Of a stretch of 64,000 nt of DNA, positions 36,617 to 44,556 are shown piece by piece (the first letter of the stretch is position 1; every line of letters starts with the position of its first letter). Made by a program: the position numbers and the translations under genes. The notes beneath the pieces were generated by a model, which worked only from the letters and a program-made list of their open reading frames with translations, was not told the DNA's origin and ran no database searches. Origin of the DNA: an uncultured Muribaculum sp. (lineage in GTDB: Bacteria; Bacteroidota; Bacteroidia; Bacteroidales; Muribaculaceae). The stretch spans positions 62,001 through 126,000 of the forward strand of contig CAJTSJ010000002.1 of the NCBI GenBank assembly GCA_910578785.1. The letters are read 5' to 3'.

Positions 36617-38776
36617 ATGAAAAACATTTCAGTCAGACCTCGGCTGCCGATATGCGGCGAGGTTTCGGCATACGCCGAACATCTTAAATCGGAACTATGT
36701 GCCGGGGCGTCGGTTCTCGTCTATTCCAGCGACGTCGCCCCCGTCGGATTTGAACCGGAGGGAGATGCCGGGCCGTCAGACGCGTTTCGGCGCGACTATC
36801 CGCCGCTGTCGTTTGTTGCCGCGGCAAAGCGCACATTCACCGGCACGACAAAGCCGCGCCGGCTCACTGGCGACGCCGATTACATTCACTGGTCAGGACC
36901 GATGGCCGACTCCGACGCGCATGCGCTGGGGAGCGATGTCACGTCGATGTATCTGCATCTCGGCGACACTGCACTCGACGCCGGATACTACGTCCAGCCG
37001 GTGATGGCGTGGTACAGAATCCTCGATGCCGGGGGAGCGGAGCTTTACAGGTCGATGCCGGTCATTGTCGGATCGGGAATCCAGGGAGCCGACGCCATTA
37101 TGTCCGACGTGGTGCGCGACGGCTCGGTGACGGTCAATGGATTCAAAATGTCGCTGGAGGGATTTCGTCTCGGATTTGTTGTGCCGGAGACCGGCGGTGA
37201 ATGCTATGCCGATGCAGTGTCGCTCGAAGTCATGGTGACACCCATGCTGGACATGCTCTCGTACGCAACAGACGCTGGCATATCGATGGGCAGGCACGAA
37301 GGAGCCGAAGTTCTGACGGCCCGCATGGCAAAGCTGGCCGAGGCTCCGCTTATGGTGGCTTCAGTGCTTGACCGGCTCGACGAAGTGAGCCGTGTGGCTG
37401 TCAGGTTTATCAGACCGTTTGATGGAGGACTCGGCATAACACCGGGCGGCGTGGTCGCGGTGTCGGTCATAAGAGAGTCCGGCATTGCCGAAGAGAGCGG
37501 CCGCCTTATGAAGTTGTTGAAGCGTAAAGCTCACCCCGCCGACCGCCTCATAGCGGAGTCGACCCTGCCCCACGGATTCAAGGCCGACGTGGCTGTCCGC
37601 ATAGGCGACATGATGGTCTACGGAGCCGTCACCCCGCTGCATCGGAGGCCTCAGCGACTGTCGGACATGGCGGTCGGCCATGCACCGGCGGAGGCATGCA
37701 CGGCACTGGTCAGAGTGACGTCTGTCGGCGCGGACGGTGCGGAGGAGATTCTGTCGACTTCGGAAAGCATGATGTCAACGGCTCCCGACCGTCTGTCGCC
37801 GTTGATTGTCTATCCGCTTCCCGGTGCCGTGAAGATGGAGATTCAGGTCACAAAGGCCGGTGGCGGAGTACGCCGGCTGATTGAACTTCCGCTTCGCCCT
37901 ACTCCCGACGGTACGATGTCATATTACCTCGCTTCCGGCCTTCTGCCGATATCCGTTGATGCCGGAGTCGAGACTCCGGTACCGTTGCTCCCGGTCGACT
38001 CCCCTTTTGAAGTTAAGCGCGGAGGCCTGCTGGCGGTGTCGTCGCTCGACAGGCCGTATGCACTGCGGTCGTGCATCGACATCTGCGACGGCGGCATAAC
38101 GGCGGTCACTCCAGCCTCGCGTTCGTCGAGCGCATGGGATTTTGCACGACGCCATCTCTACCTGTTTTCCACCTCAGGAGTCTATTCAGTGGCGGTCAAT
38201 GCCTCATGCACGCTGACCTCAGCACACCTCATCATCCCGCTTCCGGTAGTAAGCCGGGGCCACGTGGCCTACACGCCCCATGGCGTATATTTTCTGTCGG
38301 GCGGGTCGCTGTTCAGAGTGTCGGGGGCCAGGACAGAAGCGGTCATGCAGGACGTTGGCGCAGATGCATTGGCGTGGGACATGGAACGCGGCAGGCTGTG
38401 GTGCCGTATGACAGAGGGAGGCTATCTTACGGTCACCGCCGGCGGCGAATGGTCGGCGGCGAATCCTGAACATGCCGGCCTCGTCCGATGGCGCACACGA
38501 CTGGCCTTGGACGGTATGGATCCGGCGACGCTGCGCCGTATGCTATGGCTTGTGTCCGGGTCGGATGTGTCTCTCGACATAAGCGTTCGAGGCGACAACG
38601 GACGCGAACAGGAGTCGTCATGTCTGCTGGCGCTGCATGTCGCCGGCACTATATGCTCGCCTGTCAGAAGCGCGGTCAGAGCCAGGCCGTTCAGGTATCT
38701 GACCGTGGAGGTGTCGGGAACCGTCGGCGGCGACTTCCGGCTCGGCGAACTGCTGCTTGGTTTTGACAATCGTTAA
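36617..38776 (+). CDS. Unknown 719-residue protein encoded with an orphan terminase
   Basis: I do not recognise a named family. There is no signal peptide and no membrane segment. The N-terminal half looks like beta-sandwich material (WYRILDAGGAELYRSMPVIVG, GYYVQPVMAWYR). The C-terminal part (about 455-640) has short repeated beta motifs such as GGLLAVSSLDR, HLYLFSTSGVYSVAV and HGVYFLSGGSLFRVSG that resemble propeller blades, and phage tail-hub or DNA-stabilisation proteins have similar patterns. The gene starts 30 bp after a Bacteroidetes -7 box and is followed after 19 bp by a complete large terminase gene, so the two form an operon. GC content and codon choice look like the neighbours, which argues for long residence. 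A structural or DNA-associated role is only a guess. Confidence 0.6.
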   Translation: MKNISVRPRLPICGEVSAYAEHLKSELCAGASVLVYSSDVAPVGFEPEGDAGPSDAFRRDYPPLSFVAAAKRTFTGTTKPRRLTGDADYIHWSGPMADSDAHALGSDVTSMYLHLGDTALDAGYYVQPVMAWYRILDAGGAELYRSMPVIVGSGIQGADAIMSDVVRDGSVTVNGFKMSLEGFRLGFVVPETGGECYADAVSLEVMVTPMLDMLSYATDAGISMGRHEGAEVLTARMAKLAEAPLMVASVLDRLDEVSRVAVRFIRPFDGGLGITPGGVVAVSVIRESGIAEESGRLMKLLKRKAHPADRLIAESTLPHGFKADVAVRIGDMMVYGAVTPLHRRPQRLSDMAVGHAPAEACTALVRVTSVGADGAEEILSTSESMMSTAPDRLSPLIVYPLPGAVKMEIQVTKAGGGVRRLIELPLRPTPDGTMSYYLASGLLPISVDAGVETPVPLLPVDSPFEVKRGGLLAVSSLDRPYALRSCIDICDGGITAVTPASRSSSAWDFARRHLYLFSTSGVYSVAVNASCTLTSAHLIIPLPVVSRGHVAYTPHGVYFLSGGSLFRVSGARTEAVMQDVGADALAWDMERGRLWCRMTEGGYLTVTAGGEWSAANPEHAGLVRWRTRLALDGMDPATLRRMLWLVSGSDVSLDISVRGDNGREQESSCLLALHVAGTICSPVRSAVRARPFRYLTVEVSGTVGGDFRLGELLLGFDNR

Positions 38777-38795
38777 TTTCTAAAAATTTATTGCC

Positions 38796-40661
38796 ATGAA
38801 AGACATTATAGAGGAAAACATCAGGCGCAACCGCGCTTTAAACGAAGCCTACGACCCCATGTCGGGTCTCGGATGCACGGGTGAAAGGACCGAGTGCCGG
38901 CTGTTCGGACGTTGCTTATACGTGCCCGAACAGATGGTGCGCGACGAAAAGTTCACTTTGGTATCGTCCGACGAGACGGCCTTTGCCCGGCTCAGGGTGA
39001 AGTACGACTTTGAATTCTGGGCGGCGAACTGCGTGACCATCAAGGACAAGGTGTCGGGTATGGACATGCGCATGAGGCTGAACCGCCCGCAGCGCCGGGT
39101 GCTCGGCGAGCTTGAGCGCCAGCGTCTGTCACGACAGCCCATAAGGCTTATCATGCTGAAAGCCCGCCAGTGGGGAGGCAGTACGCTCGTGCAGACCTAC
39201 ATGGCTTGGATTCAGTGCGTTCACCGCCGCAACTGGAACTCGCTCATCTGCGCCCACGTGAAAGACACCTCGGCGACTATCAGGGGCATGTACACGAAGC
39301 TTCTGGCCAACTATCCGGAGACATTCTGGGACGAGGAAGCGGCTCCGGCGTTCAGGCCGTTTGAGCGGTCGGTCAACACGCGCGTCATCGAGGGGCGCGG
39401 ATGTATGGTCACGGTCGGGTCGAGCGAAGGCCAGGAAGCCGTCCGCGGCAACGACTATGCCATGGCCCACCTGAGCGAGGTGGCGTTCTGGCCCGACACG
39501 GCCTCGCGCTCTCCCGAAGGCTTCATCAGGGCCGTATGCGGCGGCATAGCCCGTGTGCCGATGTCGCTGATAGTCCTGGAGAGCACGGCCAACGGGGTCG
39601 GCAATTATTTCCACAACGAATGGATGCGGTCGGTGCGCGGCGAGAGCGACAAGACGGCCGTGTTCGTCCCCTGGTACGAGATTGACATCTACTCGGCACC
39701 TGTCGACGACCCCGAGGCGCTGTGGACAGGCATGGACGATTACGAAAAGTCGCTTTGGGAGCGCGGATGCACCCTTGAGCAGATATGCTGGTACAGGCAG
39801 AAGCGCAAGGAGTATCCATCGCGCCAGCTGATGGCGGCGGAATACCCTACCGACGATGTAGAGGCCTTTGCCAATTCGGGCAACGGCGTGTTTGACCCCG
39901 TGCATATAGAGAAACTCCGCCTCAGCTGCCGGGAAGCCCCGATGCGCGGCGAACTGACCGCAAGGGCTGTCTCAGGCCCCGGTGCGCTCGACATCGCAGG
40001 CTTCGCCGAGGATTCGCGCGGATCGCTTTCGGTGTGGAAGCGCCCGGAATCCGGAGGCACGAACCGCGACCGGTATGTGGTGGCCGTCGACATCGGCGGC
40101 AGGTCGGCCGCGAGCGACTACTCCGTCATAGCCGTCATAGACCGCTTCGGCGAGGACGGCCGGCCGGAGATTGCGGCGCAGTGGCGCGGACACATCGACC
40201 ACGACCTGCTGACCTGGAAAGCGGCTTCGATAGCATCATGGTATGGCGAGGCCCTGCTCGTCATCGAGAGCAACACTCTCGAGACGGAGCATACCGACGG
40301 CGAACCCGGACTGTACATACTGTCACAGCTGAGCAACGTCTATCCGAACCTATACAGGCGCGAGGCGGCCGACCGTCCCGGTGGCGGAATGCGCATCGGC
40401 TTCCACACCAACCGCTCCACCAAGTCATTGGTTATAAGTCATCTGATAAGTGTGGTACGTGAGTCGGCATATATCGAGCGTGACTTCGGAGCATGCAATG
40501 AAATGACGGTCTATGAATGCGGCCCGTCGGGAAGCTTCGGTGCCAAGTGCGGATACCACGACGACATACTTATGACCCGGGCTATCGGCCTGTATGTGGC
40601 ATCGACCATGCCCGCCCGGGTCTGCATCGCGGCCTCTCCGAGAAGACTTTTCCGGTGGTAA
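38796..40661 (+). CDS. Phage-type large terminase (packaging ATPase-nuclease), outside any prophage
   Basis: 621 residues with both terminase domains. ATPase: a deviant Walker A at 121-130 (LKARQWGGST, of the KARQxGxST type), Walker B ending in Glu228 (AHLSEVAFW), and the coupling motif ESTANG at 262-267. The linker has EYPTDDVEAFANSGNGVFD. Nuclease (RNase H-like): Asp432 in VVAVDIGG, Glu491 in LLVIESNT and Asp589/Asp590 in GYHDDILMTRA. All catalytic residues are in place, so the enzyme seems intact. The N-terminus has three cysteines (27, 34, 40) that could bind metal. No small terminase, portal, capsid, tail or integrase gene is near; only the upstream 719-residue gene shares the operon. 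It ends at a terminator. A domesticated or satellite role is inferred. Confidence 0.88.
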   Translation: MKDIIEENIRRNRALNEAYDPMSGLGCTGERTECRLFGRCLYVPEQMVRDEKFTLVSSDETAFARLRVKYDFEFWAANCVTIKDKVSGMDMRMRLNRPQRRVLGELERQRLSRQPIRLIMLKARQWGGSTLVQTYMAWIQCVHRRNWNSLICAHVKDTSATIRGMYTKLLANYPETFWDEEAAPAFRPFERSVNTRVIEGRGCMVTVGSSEGQEAVRGNDYAMAHLSEVAFWPDTASRSPEGFIRAVCGGIARVPMSLIVLESTANGVGNYFHNEWMRSVRGESDKTAVFVPWYEIDIYSAPVDDPEALWTGMDDYEKSLWERGCTLEQICWYRQKRKEYPSRQLMAAEYPTDDVEAFANSGNGVFDPVHIEKLRLSCREAPMRGELTARAVSGPGALDIAGFAEDSRGSLSVWKRPESGGTNRDRYVVAVDIGGRSAASDYSVIAVIDRFGEDGRPEIAAQWRGHIDHDLLTWKAASIASWYGEALLVIESNTLETEHTDGEPGLYILSQLSNVYPNLYRREAADRPGGGMRIGFHTNRSTKSLVISHLISVVRESAYIERDFGACNEMTVYECGPSGSFGAKCGYHDDILMTRAIGLYVASTMPARVCIAASPRRLFRW

Positions 40662-40663
40662 AC

Positions 40664-40685
40664 CAGTCAAGCACTGACTGTTTTT
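40664..40685 (+). terminator. Terminator after the terminase gene
   Basis: Six-bp stem CAGTCA/TGACTG (40664-40669, 40675-40680) with a 5-nt loop and five T residues. Short but well formed. Confidence 0.6.
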
Positions 40686-40837
40686 CACAAGCGGACGGCC
40701 TGTAGTTACATATTAATGCTAAAATATCAATATTAGCATTTTAAATCAAATCAAAATCAATTTTTCGCACAATTAAGTCATTAATGTGCCAATGGTTAAC
40801 GATATGTTAAAACTCTTTTATCAATTAAAATAATTAT

Positions 40838-40845
40838 TATATTTG
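40838..40845 (+). promoter_or_regulatory. -7 box of the 2-oxoacid:ferredoxin oxidoreductase operon
   Basis: TATATTTG matches TAnnTTTG. It lies in a very AT-rich stretch (40690-40880), 36 bp before the ferredoxin start at 40882. TTTTA at 40816-40820 is a poor -33 candidate. Confidence 0.55.
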
Positions 40846-40881
40846 TGAAAACGTTATAAATCTAAATCAACATAATTCCCT

Positions 40882-41112
40882 ATGGCAAAAGTTCAAGGAG
40901 TCGTTGTCATTAATGAAGAACGTTGCAAAGGGTGCGACCTTTGTGTTGTGGCATGTCCCACCAATGTCCTTCAGCTACAGAGCATGGAAGTCAATGACCG
41001 TGGTTATCATTTCGCGTCCATGGTTAACCCAGAAGAGTGTATCGGATGCGCCAGTTGCGCTTTGGTGTGTCCCGACGGATGCATCGAAGTGTATCGAGCA
41101 GTTAATAAATAA
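40882..41112 (+). CDS. Ferredoxin-type delta subunit of 2-oxoacid:ferredoxin oxidoreductase
   Basis: 76 residues with two complete [4Fe-4S] motifs: CKGCDLCVVACP and CIGCASCALVCP. It starts a cluster in which the alpha, beta and gamma subunits follow, so it is the small electron-transfer subunit passing electrons from the TPP-bound intermediate to ferredoxin. In four-subunit VOR/KOR enzymes the delta subunit is of this size. The 71-bp gap to the next gene is free of terminators. Confidence 0.9.
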   Translation: MAKVQGVVVINEERCKGCDLCVVACPTNVLQLQSMEVNDRGYHFASMVNPEECIGCASCALVCPDGCIEVYRAVNK

Positions 41113-41183
41113 GCGTTATTCAAGTATTTAACCCTTGCGTTTACGGATTGTAAGTAAATGCAATCTATCCATTCAGTACGAAT

Positions 41184-42278
41184 ATGAGTGAAGAAATAAA
41201 GTTGATGAAAGGTAACGAGGCCATAGCCCACGCCGCCATCAGATACGGAGCCGACGGTTATTTCGGCTACCCGATTACGCCTCAGAGCGAGGTACTTGAG
41301 ACCCTTGAAGAGCTGATGCCATGGGAGACCACCGGCATGGTGGTTCTTCAGGCCGAGAGCGAAGTTGCAGCCATAAACATGGTGTATGGCGGCGCCGCAT
41401 GCGGAAAGGCCGTGTTCACATCTTCGTCGTCGCCGGGCGTCAGCCTCAAACAGGAAGGCATCAGTTATATTGCCGCCGGCGAACTTCCGGCCCTGATCAT
41501 CAACGTGATGCGCGGAGGCCCCGGACTTGGAACCATCCAGCCCTCGCAGGCCGACTACTTCCAGACCACAAAGGGCGGCGGCCACGGCGACTACCGCCTG
41601 ATCACGCTGGCTCCGTCGTCGGTGCAGGAGATGGCCGACTTCGTAGGTCTTGGTTTTGACCTGGCGTTCAAATACCGCACTCCGTCAATCATTCTCGCCG
41701 ACGGCATCGTAGGACAGATGATGGAGAAAGTCGTACTGCCCCCGCAGCGTCCGCGCCGCACCGACGAGGAGATAGCCCGCCAGTGCCCGTGGGCCGTGAC
41801 CGGCAAGCCGGCATCGCGCAAACGCAACGTGATGACCACTCTCGAGCTCGAACCTGCCGCCATGGAGGTGATCAATAACCGCCTGCAGGAGAAGTACAAG
41901 CTTATAGAAGAGAATGAAGTGCGGTACCAGACATACGACACCGACGATGCCGAATATCTCATCGTGGCGTTCGGATCGATAGCGCGAATCTGCCAGAAAG
42001 CCATCGAGGAAGCCCGCGAACAGGGCATAAAGATAGGCCTGCTTCGTCCGATTACGCTCTGGCCGTTCCCCAAGGATGAGATCGACCGCCTGTCACACAA
42101 GGTCAAGGGCATACTTGTAGTAGAGATAAATGCCGGACAGATGATCGAGGATGTACGCCTGTCGTGCCACGACCGCATTCCCGTCTATCATTTCGGCCGT
42201 CTGGGAGGCATGATTCCCGACCCGCAGGAAGTGCTTGACGCTTTCTTCAACCATTTCCCGGAAGCTAATAAACAATAA
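41184..42278 (+). CDS. 2-oxoacid:ferredoxin oxidoreductase alpha subunit (VorB/KorA-like)
   Basis: 364 residues with the pyrimidine-binding half of the TPP enzyme: GNEAIAHAAIRYGADGYFGYPITPQSE at the start (key YPITPQSE), the SSSSPGVSL loop and MRGGPGLGT. The C-terminal part is the transketolase-C-like domain (YLIVAFGSIARICQKAIEEA). Families in this group are annotated as 3-methyl-2-oxobutanoate (VorB) or 2-oxoglutarate (KorA) oxidoreductases and are hard to separate by eye. The branched-chain aminotransferase gene 2.3 kb downstream makes branched-chain 2-oxoacids likely substrates: oxidative decarboxylation to acyl-CoA with reduction of ferredoxin, or the reverse. Confidence 0.9.
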   Translation: MSEEIKLMKGNEAIAHAAIRYGADGYFGYPITPQSEVLETLEELMPWETTGMVVLQAESEVAAINMVYGGAACGKAVFTSSSSPGVSLKQEGISYIAAGELPALIINVMRGGPGLGTIQPSQADYFQTTKGGGHGDYRLITLAPSSVQEMADFVGLGFDLAFKYRTPSIILADGIVGQMMEKVVLPPQRPRRTDEEIARQCPWAVTGKPASRKRNVMTTLELEPAAMEVINNRLQEKYKLIEENEVRYQTYDTDDAEYLIVAFGSIARICQKAIEEAREQGIKIGLLRPITLWPFPKDEIDRLSHKVKGILVVEINAGQMIEDVRLSCHDRIPVYHFGRLGGMIPDPQEVLDAFFNHFPEANKQ

Positions 42279-42292
42279 AATTCGTCACCGTT

Positions 42293-43063
42293 ATGGATAA
42301 ACACGAGATAATCAAAGAAGAGAATCGGGTATACAAGCGTCCGAAACTGCTTACTGACAACATAATGCACTATTGTCCGGGCTGTAGCCACGGTGTGGTC
42401 CACAAGCTGGTGGCCGAAGTGATCGAGGAACTCGGACTTGAAGAGAAGACCATAGGCATAGCGCCTGTAGGCTGTGCCGTGTTCGCATACAATTATATCG
42501 ACATCGACTGGATTGAAGCCGCCCACGGACGTGCGCCCGCCATCGCTTCGGCGGTCAAGAGACTGATGCCCGACAAAATGGTGTTCACCTACCAGGGCGA
42601 CGGCGACCTCGCCGCAATCGGCACATGCGAGTCGATCCATGCCGCCAACCGAGGCGAGAACATCGTGATAATCTTCATAAACAACGGCATCTACGGAATG
42701 ACCGGCGGCCAGATGGCCCCGACCACGCTGGAAGGCATGAAGACCTCGACCACTCCCTACGGACGACGCGCGGACCTGAACGGCTATCCGCTTAAGATAA
42801 GCCCGCTTTTCGCCTTGCTCGACGGCACATGCTACGTGACCCGCCAGAGCGTGCACACTCCGGCCAACACCCGCAAGACCAAAGCCGCCCTCAAGCAGGC
42901 ATTCCAGAATGCCATGAACGGGCTCGGCACGTCGGTGGTCGAAGTGGTCAGCACCTGCAACTCCGGATGGAAGATGACCCCTGCACAGTCCAATAAATGG
43001 ATGGAAGAGAACATGTTGGAACATTATCCCTTGGGCGACATTAAAAACACTGTTAAGAAATGA
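42293..43063 (+). CDS. 2-oxoacid:ferredoxin oxidoreductase beta subunit (TPP-binding)
   Basis: 256 residues with the TPP diphosphate/Mg2+ site: YQGDGDLAAIGTCE (GDGD) followed by FINNGIYGMTGGQMAPTT, and the [4Fe-4S]-related HYCPGCSHGVVH at the start. This is the catalytic partner of the alpha subunit. It starts 14 bp after alpha and its stop overlaps the start of gamma by 4 bp (ATGA), so the subunits are translated together. Confidence 0.92.
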   Translation: MDKHEIIKEENRVYKRPKLLTDNIMHYCPGCSHGVVHKLVAEVIEELGLEEKTIGIAPVGCAVFAYNYIDIDWIEAAHGRAPAIASAVKRLMPDKMVFTYQGDGDLAAIGTCESIHAANRGENIVIIFINNGIYGMTGGQMAPTTLEGMKTSTTPYGRRADLNGYPLKISPLFALLDGTCYVTRQSVHTPANTRKTKAALKQAFQNAMNGLGTSVVEVVSTCNSGWKMTPAQSNKWMEENMLEHYPLGDIKNTVKK

Positions 43064-43596
43064 AGACTGAAATCATTATAGCTGGATTCGGAGGACAAGG
43101 CGTCCTTTCGATGGGTAAGATATTGGCCTACGCGGCTTTGATGAACGATTTGGAGGTGACCTGGATGCCCGCATACGGTCCCGAACAGCGAGGCGGCACG
43201 GCCAACGTCACCGTCATCCTGAGCGACAAGCAAATCAGCTCTCCGGTATTGAACCGCTACGACATCGTGGTAGCCCTGAACCAGCAGAGCCTTGACAAGT
43301 TCGAAAGCAAAGTCAAGACCGGCGGAGTCCTGATATACGACGCATACGGCATTCACCGCGCACCGACACGCACCGACATAACGGTCAAGAAGATTCCCGC
43401 CATGGATGTCTGCCTCGAGATGGGCAACACCAAAATCTACAACATGGTGGTGCTTGGTGCCGTGCTCGGCATGCGCGACATGCTTCCGCTCGACGCCGTA
43501 ACCCGCGGACTCAAAAAGACCCTGCCCGAACGCCACCACCACCTGATTCCCCTCAACGAGGAGGCCATCAAGCGCGGCATGGAGTTAGTCAAATAA
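43060..43596 (+). CDS. 2-oxoacid:ferredoxin oxidoreductase gamma subunit
   Basis: 178 residues, a single gamma domain starting IIIAGFGGQGVLSMGKILAYA, then the MPAYGPEQRGGTANVTV motif conserved in all gamma subunits. It closes the delta-alpha-beta-gamma operon; a long hairpin follows. Confidence 0.92.
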   Translation: MKTEIIIAGFGGQGVLSMGKILAYAALMNDLEVTWMPAYGPEQRGGTANVTVILSDKQISSPVLNRYDIVVALNQQSLDKFESKVKTGGVLIYDAYGIHRAPTRTDITVKKIPAMDVCLEMGNTKIYNMVVLGAVLGMRDMLPLDAVTRGLKKTLPERHHHLIPLNEEAIKRGMELVK

Positions 43597-43611
43597 TACT
43601 TTAGAAGCCTT

Positions 43612-43662
43612 TATACATGAATGCGGGCACGCCTGTTGACGGCGTGCCCGCATTCATGTATA
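43612..43662 (+). terminator. Very long perfect hairpin after the gamma subunit gene
   Basis: About 22 bp of perfect pairing (arms 43612-43633 and 43641-43662) around a 7-nt loop. There is no long T run, only TATATTTC, so it may end transcription in either direction or protect the 3' end of the mRNA. The following 43663-43800 has another possible structure around CCTGG/CCAGG but no gene. Confidence 0.6.
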
Positions 43663-43810
43663 TTTCAACAGCGCGCCGCCGCGGTGTCATTTCAGGGCTC
43701 TTCCGGCCTGGAATGCTTTGGCCAGGGGCGCACCGAGCGGACAATCTGAACAAAACTTCAGGAATCCGCATTATACAATGAATTTAGTTGCAAGATACAC
43801 GAATAATTTA

Positions 43811-43818
43811 TAAATTTG
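43811..43818 (+). promoter_or_regulatory. -7 box of DJ-1-like gene
   Basis: TAAATTTG, with GTTG at 43787-43790 exactly 20 bp upstream. 38 bp before the ATG at 43856. Confidence 0.55.
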
Positions 43819-43855
43819 GGGAAAATACAAATCTATCCTTAAAACATTTTTTATT

Positions 43856-44410
43856 ATGAAGACTTCTTATTTATTTTTAGCAAATGGCTTTGAGGAAATC
43901 GAAGCGCTCGCCCCGGTCGACATCATGCGCAGGGCAGGAATGGAGGTATACACCGTATCTATTACCGACGAGAAGAAAGTCACCGGTGCCCACGGAGTGG
44001 AGATTAACGCAGACAAACTTATCAGCGACATAGACAGCTACGATGCCGAATGGCTGATACTTCCCGGCGGAATGCCCGGAGCCGTCAACCTCGCCGAATG
44101 CGGCCGGCTAAACGACATACTTAGAAACCAGTGGATCAAGGGCGGAAATATAGCGGCCATCTGCGCATCGCCCGCAGTAGTGCTTGCCCCGCTCGGCATT
44201 CTTCGCGGACAGGTGGCCACATGCTACCCTACTTTCAAGGACGACCTCATCAAGGGGGGAGCGAGATATATCGACCAGCGGGTAGTCGAAAGCGGAAACC
44301 TTCTGACCTCCAACGGACCGTCATCGGCACTCCTGTTCGGCTTCTCCATCGTCAGCGCCACCCTCGGCAACGACGTGGCCTCGTCAGTAGCGTCAGGGAT
44401 GCTCGTATAA
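43856..44410 (+). CDS. DJ-1/PfpI-family protein (YajL-like)
   Basis: 184 residues, the standard length for DJ-1 proteins. The nucleophile elbow Cys is in AAICASPAVVL (about residue 103), preceded by the conserved acidic residue in GFEEIEALAPVDIMRRAG and the LILPGGMPGAVNL turn. Such proteins act as oxidative-stress chaperones, glyoxalases or deglycases; the activity of the subfamily is debated. It has its own promoter and terminator. Confidence 0.92.
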   Translation: MKTSYLFLANGFEEIEALAPVDIMRRAGMEVYTVSITDEKKVTGAHGVEINADKLISDIDSYDAEWLILPGGMPGAVNLAECGRLNDILRNQWIKGGNIAAICASPAVVLAPLGILRGQVATCYPTFKDDLIKGGARYIDQRVVESGNLLTSNGPSSALLFGFSIVSATLGNDVASSVASGMLV

Positions 44411-44442
44411 CAAAGTTTCACACAATTAACCACATACAAGAC

Positions 44443-44483
44443 AGCGCGTTAAGTCCCAACGAGGATTTACGCGCTATCTTTTT
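44443..44483 (+). terminator. Terminator after DJ-1-like gene
   Basis: Stem AGCGCGT/ACGCGCT (44443-44449, 44469-44475) extended by a few weaker pairs, followed by TCTTTTT. Confidence 0.7.
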
Positions 44484-44556
44484 GCAAAAAAAGTGACGCA
44501 TATTTAACTTTTTTTCCTAAATTCGCAAAATACAACCAAATTTAGTTTTTACCGCT

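Noticed and set aside
36617..40661. Remnant prophage
   Set aside because: No integrase, attachment-site repeat, capsid, portal, tail or lysis gene is found on either side, and both genes look intact, so I call it an isolated unit and not a prophage remnant.
43663..43800. Structured RNA gene in the gap before the DJ-1-like gene
   Set aside because: Only short GC-rich pairings such as CCTGG/CCAGG are visible; there is no tRNA-like arm pattern, promoter or terminator to support it.
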